A DNA stretch of 64,000 nt from DATJBF01 sp035515475. GTDB lineage: Bacteria; Verrucomicrobiota; Verrucomicrobiia; Palsa-1439. How positions within the stretch are numbered: position 1 is the first letter of the stretch; the number at the start of each line of letters is the position of its first letter. The position numbers were made by a program, and so were the translations under genes. Location: contig DATJBF010000046.1 of the NCBI GenBank assembly GCA_035515475.1, forward strand, positions 1 to 64,000, read 5' to 3'. Shown piece by piece: positions 45,882 to 53,326 of the stretch. The notes beneath the pieces were generated by a model. The model had not been told where the DNA came from, searched no databases, and saw only the letters and a program-made list of their open reading frames with translations.

Positions 45882-46216
45882 GCCGCCACGTTCGATTCAC
45901 GGGGCTTTTTGTGGCCGTCGTACAGAAAGCAGCCGCAGTATGGACACGATGCCAACATCTCGCTGGCCTCGCGCACCATCCACACGTCGCCGACCGGCAA
46001 CTGCAGGTGACAGGCCCCGCAGGCACCCGATTCGGAGATGGCGGCGACCGCGACGCGGCGTCGTTGCAGCAAGCGGTCAAACCTCGTGAGGTACAGCTCG
46101 GGAATCCCGCCGCGCAACCGGAGGATGCGCCTCCCAACGCCCGTTGCAACAGCTGCGCGACGTGCGCGTAGCGTCAACTCTTGGAGTCTAATCATCATCG
46201 CTAACGTCCTGTTCAT
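45878..46216 (-). CDS. C4 zinc-ribbon protein
   Basis: 112-aa protein with an N-terminal helical, Arg-rich half (MNRTLAMMIRLQELTLRARRAAV) and a C-terminal zinc ribbon with two Cys pairs: GACGACHLQL and CPYCGCFLY. It resembles C4-type zinc-ribbon nucleic-acid-binding proteins. First gene after the fluoride-riboswitch terminator at 46234; AGAGG precedes the ATG. Coupled by ATGA to the metallophosphoesterase. Role unknown. Confidence 0.8.
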   Translation of the reverse strand: MNRTLAMMIRLQELTLRARRAAVATGVGRRILRLRGGIPELYLTRFDRLLQRRRVAVAAISESGACGACHLQLPVGDVWMVREASEMLASCPYCGCFLYDGHKKPRESNVAA

Positions 46217-46233
46217 GACGACCTCTGCGAATT

Positions 46234-46269
46234 AAAAAACTCCTACCGAAACTTTCGTTTCAGTAGGAG
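46234..46269 (-). terminator. Terminator of the copy 1 expression platform
   Basis: Stem 46240-46252 pairs with 46257-46269 (one mismatch) around a tttc loop. On the minus strand it is followed by TTTTTT. Its 5' half overlaps the aptamer's ACTCC strand, so the two structures are mutually exclusive. Confidence 0.85.
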
Positions 46270-46312
46270 TCATTAGTCGTCGGTAGAACGACGTTGGGCG
46301 AACTCCATCGCC
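46234..46312 (-). promoter_or_regulatory. Fluoride riboswitch (crcB motif), copy 1, with terminator
   Basis: On the minus strand the transcript begins GGCGATGGAGTTCGCC and continues to CTAATGACTCCTACTG. These are the two conserved halves of the crcB-motif (fluoride) aptamer: GAUGG / GGAGU on the 5' side and a matching ACUCC pseudoknot strand on the 3' side. The 3' strand is shared with an intrinsic terminator (46234-46269), so ligand binding should favour readthrough. The downstream operon is zinc ribbon, metallophosphoesterase, glycogen-binding module, ATPase. Motif recognition is by eye. Confidence 0.85.
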
Positions 46313-46393
46313 ACTATTTACAGCATTAGGTTGCCAGTACTCGACCGCAAAGTCAACCTCGCTGAACAATGCGGTTGGCGTTAGAGTTCCGGG

Positions 46394-47245
46394 ATGCCGC
46401 TTCCGGAAATCTGGAAAAACCCGCGTGATGAATCGGTGTTGCGGCTGATCCCGCTGGGCACCTTTGTGATGGGGTCGACGGCCGAAGACATCGCGGCGGC
46501 GACGCGCATGGACAAGGAAGGCCCGGAGTTTGGGTTGCGCCACGAAACGCCGCAGTTTCAAAGCCGGACGCCGCTCTATTATATCGGCGTTCACCCCGTG
46601 ACGAATGAACAATACGCTCGCTTCCTTTCGGAGACACGACCAGCGCACGATCAACTCGATTACTGGCTGCCTTGGAACGAACGCATCGCCCCGTCCGACT
46701 CGACGAACAAATCGTATCGCGTGGTGGCTGGCTTCGGGCGGCATCCCGTCGTCAACGTCTCGTGGTTTGGCGCGGAGGCGTACTGTCGTTGGGCTGGGTT
46801 ACGGTTGCCGACCGAGATCGAATGGGAAAAAGCCGCGCGCGGCACGGATGGCCGCCTCTTTCCGTGGGGTAACGACTGGCGGCCCGATGCGCTGTGTTGG
46901 TGGAGCAATCGCGGTCGCAATGAAACCACCGCACCAGTGGATGCTTTCGCCGAAGGCCGCTCGCCGTACGGCCTCTACCAGATGGCCGGCAACGTCGAGG
47001 AATGGTGCGTCGACTGGTACCAGCCCGACGTTTACCAGCGTTACGCCACCGGCGACCTGCGCCCGCCGACGCACGGCGTCGGTCGCGTCGCACGCGGCGG
47101 CGCGTGCCTGCGTCGGAACAAACTAGAGTTCCGTTGCGCCATGCGCCGCGCCAACCCTCCCGCCCTCGTCAACATCCTCTACACCGGTTTGCGCTGCGCC
47201 GCGGATGCGCGTATCGCCGAGCAGTCGGTTGCTGGCTACGATTGA
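46394..47245 (+). CDS. Formylglycine-generating-enzyme-like (SUMF1) domain protein
   Basis: 283-aa protein of the FGE/SUMF1 fold. It starts PLPEIWKNPRDESVLRLIPLGTFVMGS, followed by HPVTNEQYARFL, HPVVNVSWFGAEAYCRWAGLRLPTEIEWEKAARG, RLFPWGN, SPYGLYQMAGNVEEWCVDWY and a C-terminal RGGACLRR...FRCAMRR. The usual catalytic pair in GGSFxCHRSYC-type loops is not in its normal spacing (GGACLRRNKLEFRC), so formylglycine formation is doubtful. It is transcribed divergently from riboswitch copy 1 and ends just before the promoter of copy 2. Its partner protein is unknown. Confidence 0.85.
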   Translation: MPLPEIWKNPRDESVLRLIPLGTFVMGSTAEDIAAATRMDKEGPEFGLRHETPQFQSRTPLYYIGVHPVTNEQYARFLSETRPAHDQLDYWLPWNERIAPSDSTNKSYRVVAGFGRHPVVNVSWFGAEAYCRWAGLRLPTEIEWEKAARGTDGRLFPWGNDWRPDALCWWSNRGRNETTAPVDAFAEGRSPYGLYQMAGNVEEWCVDWYQPDVYQRYATGDLRPPTHGVGRVARGGACLRRNKLEFRCAMRRANPPALVNILYTGLRCAADARIAEQSVAGYD

Positions 47246-47270
47246 CAAGCCGCCAGCTCGTTGGTACTGA
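47242..47270 (+). promoter_or_regulatory. Promoter candidate for the dynamin-like operon
   Basis: TTGACA (47242-47247), a 17-bp spacer, then TACTGA (47265-47270). The -35 overlaps the stop codon of the FGE-like gene. Transcription would start about 30 bases before the riboswitch at 47308. The -10 is weak. Confidence 0.5.
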
Positions 47271-47307
47271 TATGTCAACCAGTCTGGAGCGTGGTTCTGC
47301 TCCAGAA

Positions 47308-47378
47308 GGTGATGGAGTCCACCGCAATCGCCGGTTGGCTGATGACTCCTGTTGAGGCTGAAGTGCCTCAGTCAGGAG
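47308..47378 (+). promoter_or_regulatory. Fluoride riboswitch (crcB motif), copy 2, translational type
   Basis: The plus strand reads GGTGATGGAGTCCACC...GGCTGATGACTCCTG, matching the conserved GAUGG/GGAGU and CUGAUGACUCC halves of the motif. No T-run follows. Instead CTCCTG (47346-47351) can pair with CAGGAG (47373-47378), which contains the Shine-Dalgarno AGGAG ten bases before the ATG at 47389. Pairing would hide the ribosome site. Fluoride binding, by holding the ACTCC strand in the pseudoknot, should free it. Confidence 0.8.
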
Positions 47379-47388
47379 CGGTCAGCGA

Positions 47389-49197
47389 ATGCAGATCGAC
47401 AATGTGGACGCCACCGAGCCGGCGGAGATTACCACTACCGGCAGAATTCCCTTGCCCAACCTGCTGCGCGATGCCAGCGAACGCGTCGGCGCGCTCGGCG
47501 CGGAATTCGAGGCCGACCGTGACCGCTTGGACGGGTTGCAGCAGCGGTTGCGCGAGGAGCGGTGTCATCTCGCTGTGCTCGGCCAGTTCAAACGCGGCAA
47601 GAGCACGTTGATCAACGCGTTGCTCGGCGCGCCGGTCTTGCCGGCCTCGGTCGTACCGCTCACGTCGATCCCGACATTTCTGCACGGCGGAGAACAACTC
47701 ACGGCCCGGGTGGTTTTTGAAAACGGGAAGCCGGACGAGCGGTTTGCCGGTCCGGACGCGGATGCGCTCGGTGAGTTCCTGGGGAGATTTGTCACCGAAG
47801 AAGCCAACCCGCACAACCGGCTTGGCGTTAAACAGGTCGAAGTCACCTACCCGGCCACGGTACTGCGCCAGGGGCTGGCATTGATCGACACGCCCGGTAT
47901 CGGTTCAACGTTCCGGCACAACACCGAGGCGACCTTGAATTTTCTCCCGCAATGCGACGCGGCGGTGTTCGTCGTGTCGGCCGACCCGCCGGTCACGGAG
48001 GTCGAAATTGAGTTTCTCAAACACGTGCGCGGCAAGCTGGCGCGTGTGTTTTTCATCCTCAACAAAATCGACTACCTCGATGCCGATGAACGCGTTACCG
48101 CTGTCGCGTTTCTCCAGCGGATGTTGCGTGAACAAGCCGGGTTCGAGTCGCCGGCAATCTTCTGTACTTCCGCCCGGCAAGGCCTGAATGCTCGGCAGGA
48201 CCAGGATGCCGCCAACTGGCAACGCAGCGGCGTGGCGGAGATCGAACACCGGATCGTGGAATTCCTGCTCAACGAAAAGACCGACGTGTTGAACCACGCG
48301 ATTTCCCGGCAAGCGGACGACATTCTCGCCGATGTGCAGAGCCGGTTGGAACTGACCCGTCGCTCCCTGCAACTGCCGCTGGCAGACCTCGGCGACCGCG
48401 TCCGTCAATTCGAGCAAAGTCTGACCCGCGTCGAAGAACAACGCATTATCTTGTTGAATCGGCTGGCCCAGGAAGAAACGCGTCTAGCCAAATCAATCGG
48501 TGAACGCGCCGACCAATTGCTGCCGAAGAGCTTCAAATTTCTGTACGGGATCGTGCAGGCGACCGCGGAACGCGAGGGTGCAAGGTGGACCGAAGACTCA
48601 ACCCGCAAGGTTATTGCCGAGGCCATTCCCAGCTTCTTCGAGCGCGAATTTGGCGATGCCCATCAATTGTGTGAGCGGGAATTGCAGGAAGCCCTGCTGC
48701 CGCACCGGCGCCGGGCCGACGAACTCATCGCTTCCGTTCATCATCTCGTGGCGAAATTGTTCGAGCTGCCCTTTGAACCGCCACCGGCTAAGATTGGACT
48801 CGCCAGCAGTCGGCCTTACTGGCGCACCCGGCAATGGATCTTCACCTCGATCAGCTCGATCCCGCCGTCTTGGATTGACCGACTGCTCTCGCAACGGCTG
48901 CGCCACGCCCGCATTCGCCGGCGCGTCATGGAACAGGTGGACTATCTCGTCACCCGCAACGTCGGCGACCTTCAGTCAGGTCTTGTGGAGAACTTGGCAA
49001 CGAGCGTTCAGAACTTCCGCACCACGCTCGAAGATCGTCTCCAACGGGCCATTCAAACGACCCGCGCCGCCATCGAAAACGCCCGGCGTCGTCGCACGGA
49101 AGATTCCGCCAGCGTCGCCCCCGAAATCGCGCGACTCGAATTAGCCGCGGCGGATCTGCAAACCCTCCGGCAAGGTCTCGCGCCGGTTCGGCGATGA
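47389..49197 (+). CDS. Dynamin-like GTPase
   Basis: 602-aa bacterial dynamin-like protein. G1 is VLGQFKRGKSTLINALLG, the switch Thr region is VPLTSIPTFLHG, G3 is IDTPGIGSTFRHN and G4 is LNKIDYL. Long helical stalk regions follow, with a basic tail (HARIRRRVMEQ, ENARRRR). An aromatic patch (WRTRQWIFTSISSIPPSWI) may be the membrane-contact paddle. Translation appears gated by the riboswitch at 47308. The next gene starts in its stop codon. A second dynamin-like GTPase, fused to a Cys-rich domain, is at 55044-56771. Confidence 0.85.
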   Translation: MQIDNVDATEPAEITTTGRIPLPNLLRDASERVGALGAEFEADRDRLDGLQQRLREERCHLAVLGQFKRGKSTLINALLGAPVLPASVVPLTSIPTFLHGGEQLTARVVFENGKPDERFAGPDADALGEFLGRFVTEEANPHNRLGVKQVEVTYPATVLRQGLALIDTPGIGSTFRHNTEATLNFLPQCDAAVFVVSADPPVTEVEIEFLKHVRGKLARVFFILNKIDYLDADERVTAVAFLQRMLREQAGFESPAIFCTSARQGLNARQDQDAANWQRSGVAEIEHRIVEFLLNEKTDVLNHAISRQADDILADVQSRLELTRRSLQLPLADLGDRVRQFEQSLTRVEEQRIILLNRLAQEETRLAKSIGERADQLLPKSFKFLYGIVQATAEREGARWTEDSTRKVIAEAIPSFFEREFGDAHQLCERELQEALLPHRRRADELIASVHHLVAKLFELPFEPPPAKIGLASSRPYWRTRQWIFTSISSIPPSWIDRLLSQRLRHARIRRRVMEQVDYLVTRNVGDLQSGLVENLATSVQNFRTTLEDRLQRAIQTTRAAIENARRRRTEDSASVAPEIARLELAAADLQTLRQGLAPVRR

Positions 49198-49901
49198 AAC
49201 CAATCCCGCCAGCAGCAGTTGATGTTCATATCGCCGGGCTGCGCGTCCCGAATTGGACGGTGCGTTGGCAAGCCGCGAAGACGCTGGCGGTCATCGGTGG
49301 CCAGCGTGAAGTCGAGCCGCTGATCGCCGCGCTGAGCGACGCGGATATCTGGGTGCGTTGGGAAGTGGCGCACGCATTGGGAAACATCGGAGGCGCACGC
49401 GCCCTCGAAGCGCTCGTCTCGGTCATGCGCGATCCGGATAGTTGGGTGCGTTGGGAAGCGACGCGAGCACTGGGAAACATTGGCGGGACACGTGCAGTCG
49501 AACCGCTGCTGGCAGCCCTGGGTGATACGGAGGCGCAAGTCCGCTGGGAAGCGGCCGTGGCGCTGGGAAAGATCGGCGCAGAGCGCGCAATTGCTGCGTT
49601 GGTCGCCGCTCTCAACGACCGTGAAGAGCGCGTGCGGTGGGAAGCGGCCCACGCCTTGGGCAACGTCGGTGGCGCACGCGCAATCGAGGCCCTGATCGTC
49701 GCTCTCCATGACTCCGACGATCGGGTGCGAGGTGAGGCGGCGCGGGCGTTGGGGAACATCGGCGATGCTCGGGCATTGCCCGAACTTGACCGCACTTCAC
49801 GCGAGAACAACGGGATGACGGGGTGGGATGCCGAAGTGGCTGGTCAGGCGCGGGCGGCATCCAAGCAGATCCGGCAACGGATGAGATCTTCGATCCACTG
49901 A
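49194..49901 (+). CDS. HEAT-repeat protein
   Basis: 235 aa made of about seven HEAT/PBS-lyase-type repeats of about 31 residues with the pattern VRWEAAxALGNIGxARAxEALIxALxDxDxxVRWE, starting at residue 17. The repeats are nearly identical, which suggests recent expansion by slippage or recombination. ATG 49194 overlaps the dynamin stop (ATGA). Another HEAT protein, with an added zinc ribbon, sits next to the second dynamin-like gene (54616-55047). It is probably a scaffold for the GTPase. Confidence 0.85.
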   Translation: MKPIPPAAVDVHIAGLRVPNWTVRWQAAKTLAVIGGQREVEPLIAALSDADIWVRWEVAHALGNIGGARALEALVSVMRDPDSWVRWEATRALGNIGGTRAVEPLLAALGDTEAQVRWEAAVALGKIGAERAIAALVAALNDREERVRWEAAHALGNVGGARAIEALIVALHDSDDRVRGEAARALGNIGDARALPELDRTSRENNGMTGWDAEVAGQARAASKQIRQRMRSSIH

Positions 49902-49940
49902 TTCTCGTTGTCCGGCACGACGACGTCCTGACTACGAAAG

Positions 49941-51506
49941 TCAGCCGGTCCCGACGCTCTTCGCCGCACCGTCGAATATCTCTCGATACAAGTCCACCCC
50001 AAAGCTGGTTGGCAACGGCTCGCCCGGAAGCAATTTGAAGGTCCGCGTCCCATCGGCTTGGCGTTCGGCGCGCAAGAACAGGACGCCGTCGGTCTTGTCC
50101 CCATCGAGGTTGTGGGCGAATTCATACATGTGTGTCACGAAGAAGATTTTGACGCGTGTTTCCAGCAACGCGCGGACGATCTGCCGGGCGATCTCCGAGC
50201 CTTCCCGTTCGTTGGTCGCGGCAAAAGATTCGTTGAACAGCAAGATCGAGTCCGGCGTTAGCGCGTCGGCGATGGCGCTCATCCGCTTAAGCTCTTCATC
50301 GAATTTCCCGCTCGTCATGGTGGTGTCTTCCTCGCGCTTGTAATGCGTGAACAGGCCGCGGCAAATATCGGCAGTAAATGACTCGGCGGCCACAAACATG
50401 CCGCATTGCATCATGAGCTGCGCCAGCCCCACGCCGCGCAAGAAGGTCGATTTTCCGCCCTGATTGGCGCCGGTGATGATGAAGAGTTTCTTCCCGTCGG
50501 CACCCAAGTCGTTCCCGACGACACCTGAATCGGTTGTGAGCGCGAGACAGACATCGCGCAGTCCGACACACGAGTGCTTGCGAGCAGCGGGTGGTGCCGG
50601 AACAGGGAAGCACACCGGCACTCTTTTCAGGGCAAGCTGGTGGTGCAAGTTCACGCAGCCGAGATAGAACGCCAGTTCGGCCCGCAGCATCACAAAGAAG
50701 CTCAGCATGTGGTCGGCGGACTGGGCAGCCGCATTCGCCACCAGATTGATTCCCCGGTTCTGCATCTCGGACAACGCCCGCGCGCCGGCTTCGTCGCGCT
50801 CGGCGAGGCGGTAGGTGTAAGCGGGCGGCCTCCGAGAGAAGATCCGCCGGATCCAGCCCGGCTTTCCGCGCAGCGATTGGCGCAGGACGTAGTTGATACC
50901 TTGGTTGCCTTTCCCCAGTTCGGCGCTCACCAAGATGCCATCGCGGAACTTCAGTTCCTTGAGACGAGCTTTGATGGCAGCGAAATAATCATCCGTCAAT
51001 TCCATTGTGAGCATCTTGAAAAACGCCGTGAAGCCCTCCGACTCAAATTCGGCGGCATGTTCATCGCCGACGGCCTTCAACCTGCCGAGAACATCCGTGA
51101 AGATCTGCAGCAATTCGCCCGCCTCATACAATATGCTGCGCGGAAATGCGCTGGAGAGGCTCAGCCAACGCCGTTGTTGGCGTTCGATCGCCTCGACGGC
51201 AAGACCGTAAATGGTCTTGACGATGGAATCGTGTTGCAGACAGTCCTTGAGGACAGCGTGACGGTAACGAATGGTTTCAGCATCGTCACGCAGACCCGAG
51301 AGGACCGCCTGCTTTGCCACCTGGAACAGAAATTTATCGCCACGCGCCATGGCGTTGAACAAGGTGTTGAGTTCCAGATCCTGCATTAATGTTTCTTCGT
51401 GTGATAGCAGTTTCGGTCTCACATCGAAATCCCTGTGGCGAGACCACGACGGCGGTTCCTCCTCAAAGTGGAAATCACGATCCCGATACATCAGGTGCGC
51501 TTTCAT
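49941..51506 (-). CDS. MutS-like ATPase, no mismatch-binding domain (second gene of pair)
   Basis: 521-aa protein with only the MutS core/clamp helices and the ABC-type ATPase. Walker A is FIITGANQGGKSTFLRGVGLAQLMMQ, with the downstream FVAAESF strand. The Walker B / signature region is LTPDSILLFNESFAATNEREGSEIARQIVRALLE, and the His loop is FFVTHMYEF. The mismatch-recognition N-terminus of true MutS is absent. It is coupled by ATGA to the first MutS-like gene and probably forms a heterodimer with it. Possible roles are DNA or RNA structure sensing; DNA repair is not shown. Confidence 0.85.
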   Translation of the reverse strand: MKAHLMYRDRDFHFEEEPPSWSRHRDFDVRPKLLSHEETLMQDLELNTLFNAMARGDKFLFQVAKQAVLSGLRDDAETIRYRHAVLKDCLQHDSIVKTIYGLAVEAIERQQRRWLSLSSAFPRSILYEAGELLQIFTDVLGRLKAVGDEHAAEFESEGFTAFFKMLTMELTDDYFAAIKARLKELKFRDGILVSAELGKGNQGINYVLRQSLRGKPGWIRRIFSRRPPAYTYRLAERDEAGARALSEMQNRGINLVANAAAQSADHMLSFFVMLRAELAFYLGCVNLHHQLALKRVPVCFPVPAPPAARKHSCVGLRDVCLALTTDSGVVGNDLGADGKKLFIITGANQGGKSTFLRGVGLAQLMMQCGMFVAAESFTADICRGLFTHYKREEDTTMTSGKFDEELKRMSAIADALTPDSILLFNESFAATNEREGSEIARQIVRALLETRVKIFFVTHMYEFAHNLDGDKTDGVLFLRAERQADGTRTFKLLPGEPLPTSFGVDLYREIFDGAAKSVGTG

Positions 51507-53116
51507 GGCGTCTCGCCCGTGCGGCTTCGCACCCGCTCCTTCAGCCGGTCGTAAGTCACCCGGTATTTCTCGGCAATTGCCAGGGCGTAGGCAAGGCCGT
51601 CGGCCGGTCTTCTCTCGATCTTATAGGTGCGCAAGGTCGGATTGTCCGGCACGACTCCGGCGACGACGCTGACGGTTTTCTCGTTCAAAGAGGCAAGTTC
51701 ATCCAGGAAGGTCACGCAAACGCACAGCAGATCAAGTTGCGATATGGTCTCCAGAACCTTTCTGGTCAGGCAGATGGCATCTTTCACAGTCGTCGAGGAA
51801 ACCATCTCGTTAATGACAATGATGCTGTTGGGCGTGGCGTCGGTGAGAATCTGATGAATCCTGACCAGATCGTCCTTCAGTTTCCCGCGCAGCGTCGCGA
51901 TGTCCTCCCGGCGCTCGAAGTGCGTGAAGAGGCGGTCAAAAAGAAAGAGTTGCGCCTCTGAACCGGGCACAGGACAACCCAGGCTCGCCAGATAGTGCAG
52001 TTGCCCGAACGTGCGGGCGAAGGTCGTCTTTCCGCCCTGATTCGGGCCGGAGACGACGAAGATGCGCTCCTTGCCGCTCAAGCTGAAATCATTGCACACG
52101 ACTGGTTTTTTTTCGCGTATGAGTTGGCCCGCCAGCGCCAAGTCAAAGCCCTCGCGGTTGCTGATGTTCTGGCACGTGTCGGAAACCCGTGGATGGCAGA
52201 ACTTCAGGCCATTGCGCTTGAATGTTTCGGCATAATCCAGATACGCGATGTAGAATTGAATTTCCCGGTCGAAAACAACAATCGTGTTTTCGAGAAAACC
52301 TCCGTTCTTCGTGCTGAACCCGTCGAGTGCGCGAAAGGCATCGGGGTTTAGGAGCGCGACCCGGTCCAGCACGGCGGCTTCGACGTGGTTCAGGTTCGTA
52401 TAGGATGGGAATCTGACCCGGTAATCCTTCACGGCACCTTGTTTGAACTTCGCGAACGTCTCCTCGACGACAACGCTGTAATCGGGTTCGGCCTCGTAGT
52501 CGCAGACGGTGACGCTGCCGCCTTTGATGAGCAAGCAGTAGACAATGGCCGCGAGGCCGGATTTCACAGCTTTCGCCTCTTGGAGGAGCGCTTGGAAGCG
52601 GTCCGATTCGGTGTACTGCGTCAGAAACGTCCGGAAGGACAGAAGGCCACGCGAACTCGGCTCCGCCAGATCGAGATTGTGCCGCAACTCCGCGACCGAT
52701 TCACAATACAGTTCCGCGGCGTCCAGTAACCAGGCTTCCTGTTCGTATTTGTAGGAGAGCTTCTCCGCGGCGGTCAGACGCTCCCGCACGGCGCGCATTT
52801 GCTTCGAGAATGATTTGATGCTATCGAACAGCGGTTTGCCTTCGATGTCGCGCATGACTTGCTGGCGATACTCAATCGCCCCGAGATCGGTCAGGCGGGA
52901 GTAAAAGAACGGTTTGAGATTATACTCATCCCTGCCGTCCGTAATGGCGTCCACGATCTGATCGAGATTCAAATCGCGAAAGAAATCCGGCGGCTCGACC
53001 GTTTCCCCACTACGTGCGTTGTCCGTTCCGTCGAAAAGGATGCTGTGGAAACTTGGGGGTGAGACGGCGACAGCCGTCTCGCGTTCGCAACCCTGGCCAG
53101 CGCTTAACGTTTGCAT
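51503..53116 (-). CDS. MutS-like ATPase (first gene of pair)
   Basis: 537 aa: helical N-terminal lever region (FFRDLNLDQIVDAI, YRQQVMRDIEGKPLFDSI), then Walker A FVVSGPNQGGKTTFARTFGQLHYLASLG, Walker B region SIIVINEMVSSTTVKDAICLTRKVLE and a switch strand VCVTFLDELASL. It lacks the MutS mismatch-binding domain. The ATG at 53116 lies within the expression platform of riboswitch copy 3. A perfect 8-bp palindrome (53061-53080) is translated near the N-terminus (CERETAVAV), so the first 25 residues are atypical. Confidence 0.85.
   Translation of the reverse strand: MQTLSAGQGCERETAVAVSPPSFHSILFDGTDNARSGETVEPPDFFRDLNLDQIVDAITDGRDEYNLKPFFYSRLTDLGAIEYRQQVMRDIEGKPLFDSIKSFSKQMRAVRERLTAAEKLSYKYEQEAWLLDAAELYCESVAELRHNLDLAEPSSRGLLSFRTFLTQYTESDRFQALLQEAKAVKSGLAAIVYCLLIKGGSVTVCDYEAEPDYSVVVEETFAKFKQGAVKDYRVRFPSYTNLNHVEAAVLDRVALLNPDAFRALDGFSTKNGGFLENTIVVFDREIQFYIAYLDYAETFKRNGLKFCHPRVSDTCQNISNREGFDLALAGQLIREKKPVVCNDFSLSGKERIFVVSGPNQGGKTTFARTFGQLHYLASLGCPVPGSEAQLFLFDRLFTHFERREDIATLRGKLKDDLVRIHQILTDATPNSIIVINEMVSSTTVKDAICLTRKVLETISQLDLLCVCVTFLDELASLNEKTVSVVAGVVPDNPTLRTYKIERRPADGLAYALAIAEKYRVTYDRLKERVRSRTGETP
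53061..53080. repeat. Palindrome within the MutS-like gene 5' end
   Basis: gagacggc-gaca-gccgtctc is a perfect 8-bp hairpin translated near the N-terminus. Its words resemble the palindrome inside glnS (cgtctcg / cgagacg), so it may be a second coding-region insertion of the same repeat family. Confidence 0.55.
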
Positions 53117-53209
53117 GACTCGTTACCGATTCTCATTGCGTTTCGGTAGGAGTCATCAACCGGAGGGCGGTTCCCCCGAAATGCTTCGGGGCAGGCAAAC
53201 TCCATTGCC
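53117..53209 (-). promoter_or_regulatory. Fluoride riboswitch (crcB motif), copy 3, translational type
   Basis: On the minus strand GGCAATGGAGTTTGCC is followed by an extra hairpin (CCCCGAAGCATTTCGGGG), AACCGCC and GGTTGATGACTCCTACCG. The conserved GGAGU and UGAUGACUCCUAC elements are intact. Downstream, TACCGA can pair with TCGGTA and ACTC with GAGT just before the ATG at 53116. There is no T-run, so control is most likely at translation initiation of the MutS-like pair. Confidence 0.82.
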
Positions 53210-53216
53210 TGAACAA

Positions 53217-53244
53217 ATTCTATCATCCTTTCAGGTGAATGCAA
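53217..53244 (-). promoter_or_regulatory. Promoter of the MutS-like operon
   Basis: On the minus strand TTGCAT (53239-53244), a 16-bp spacer, and TAGAAT (53217-53222). Transcription would begin near the start of the copy 3 aptamer at 53209. Confidence 0.6.
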
Positions 53245-53326
53245 CCATCCCGGCAGCCTGCCCGGATGTCGAGGGGATTCGCCAGCGGTGTCGAGGCAAC
53301 GGCGCTCCCCAATCAGTCAATCACTT

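Noticed and set aside
46234..46312. The repeated actcctacc hairpins as simple dispersed terminators or REP elements
   Set aside because: All copies are preceded at fixed distance by a GGCGATGGAGTTCGCC-type stem and point into operons, which fits an aptamer plus expression platform.
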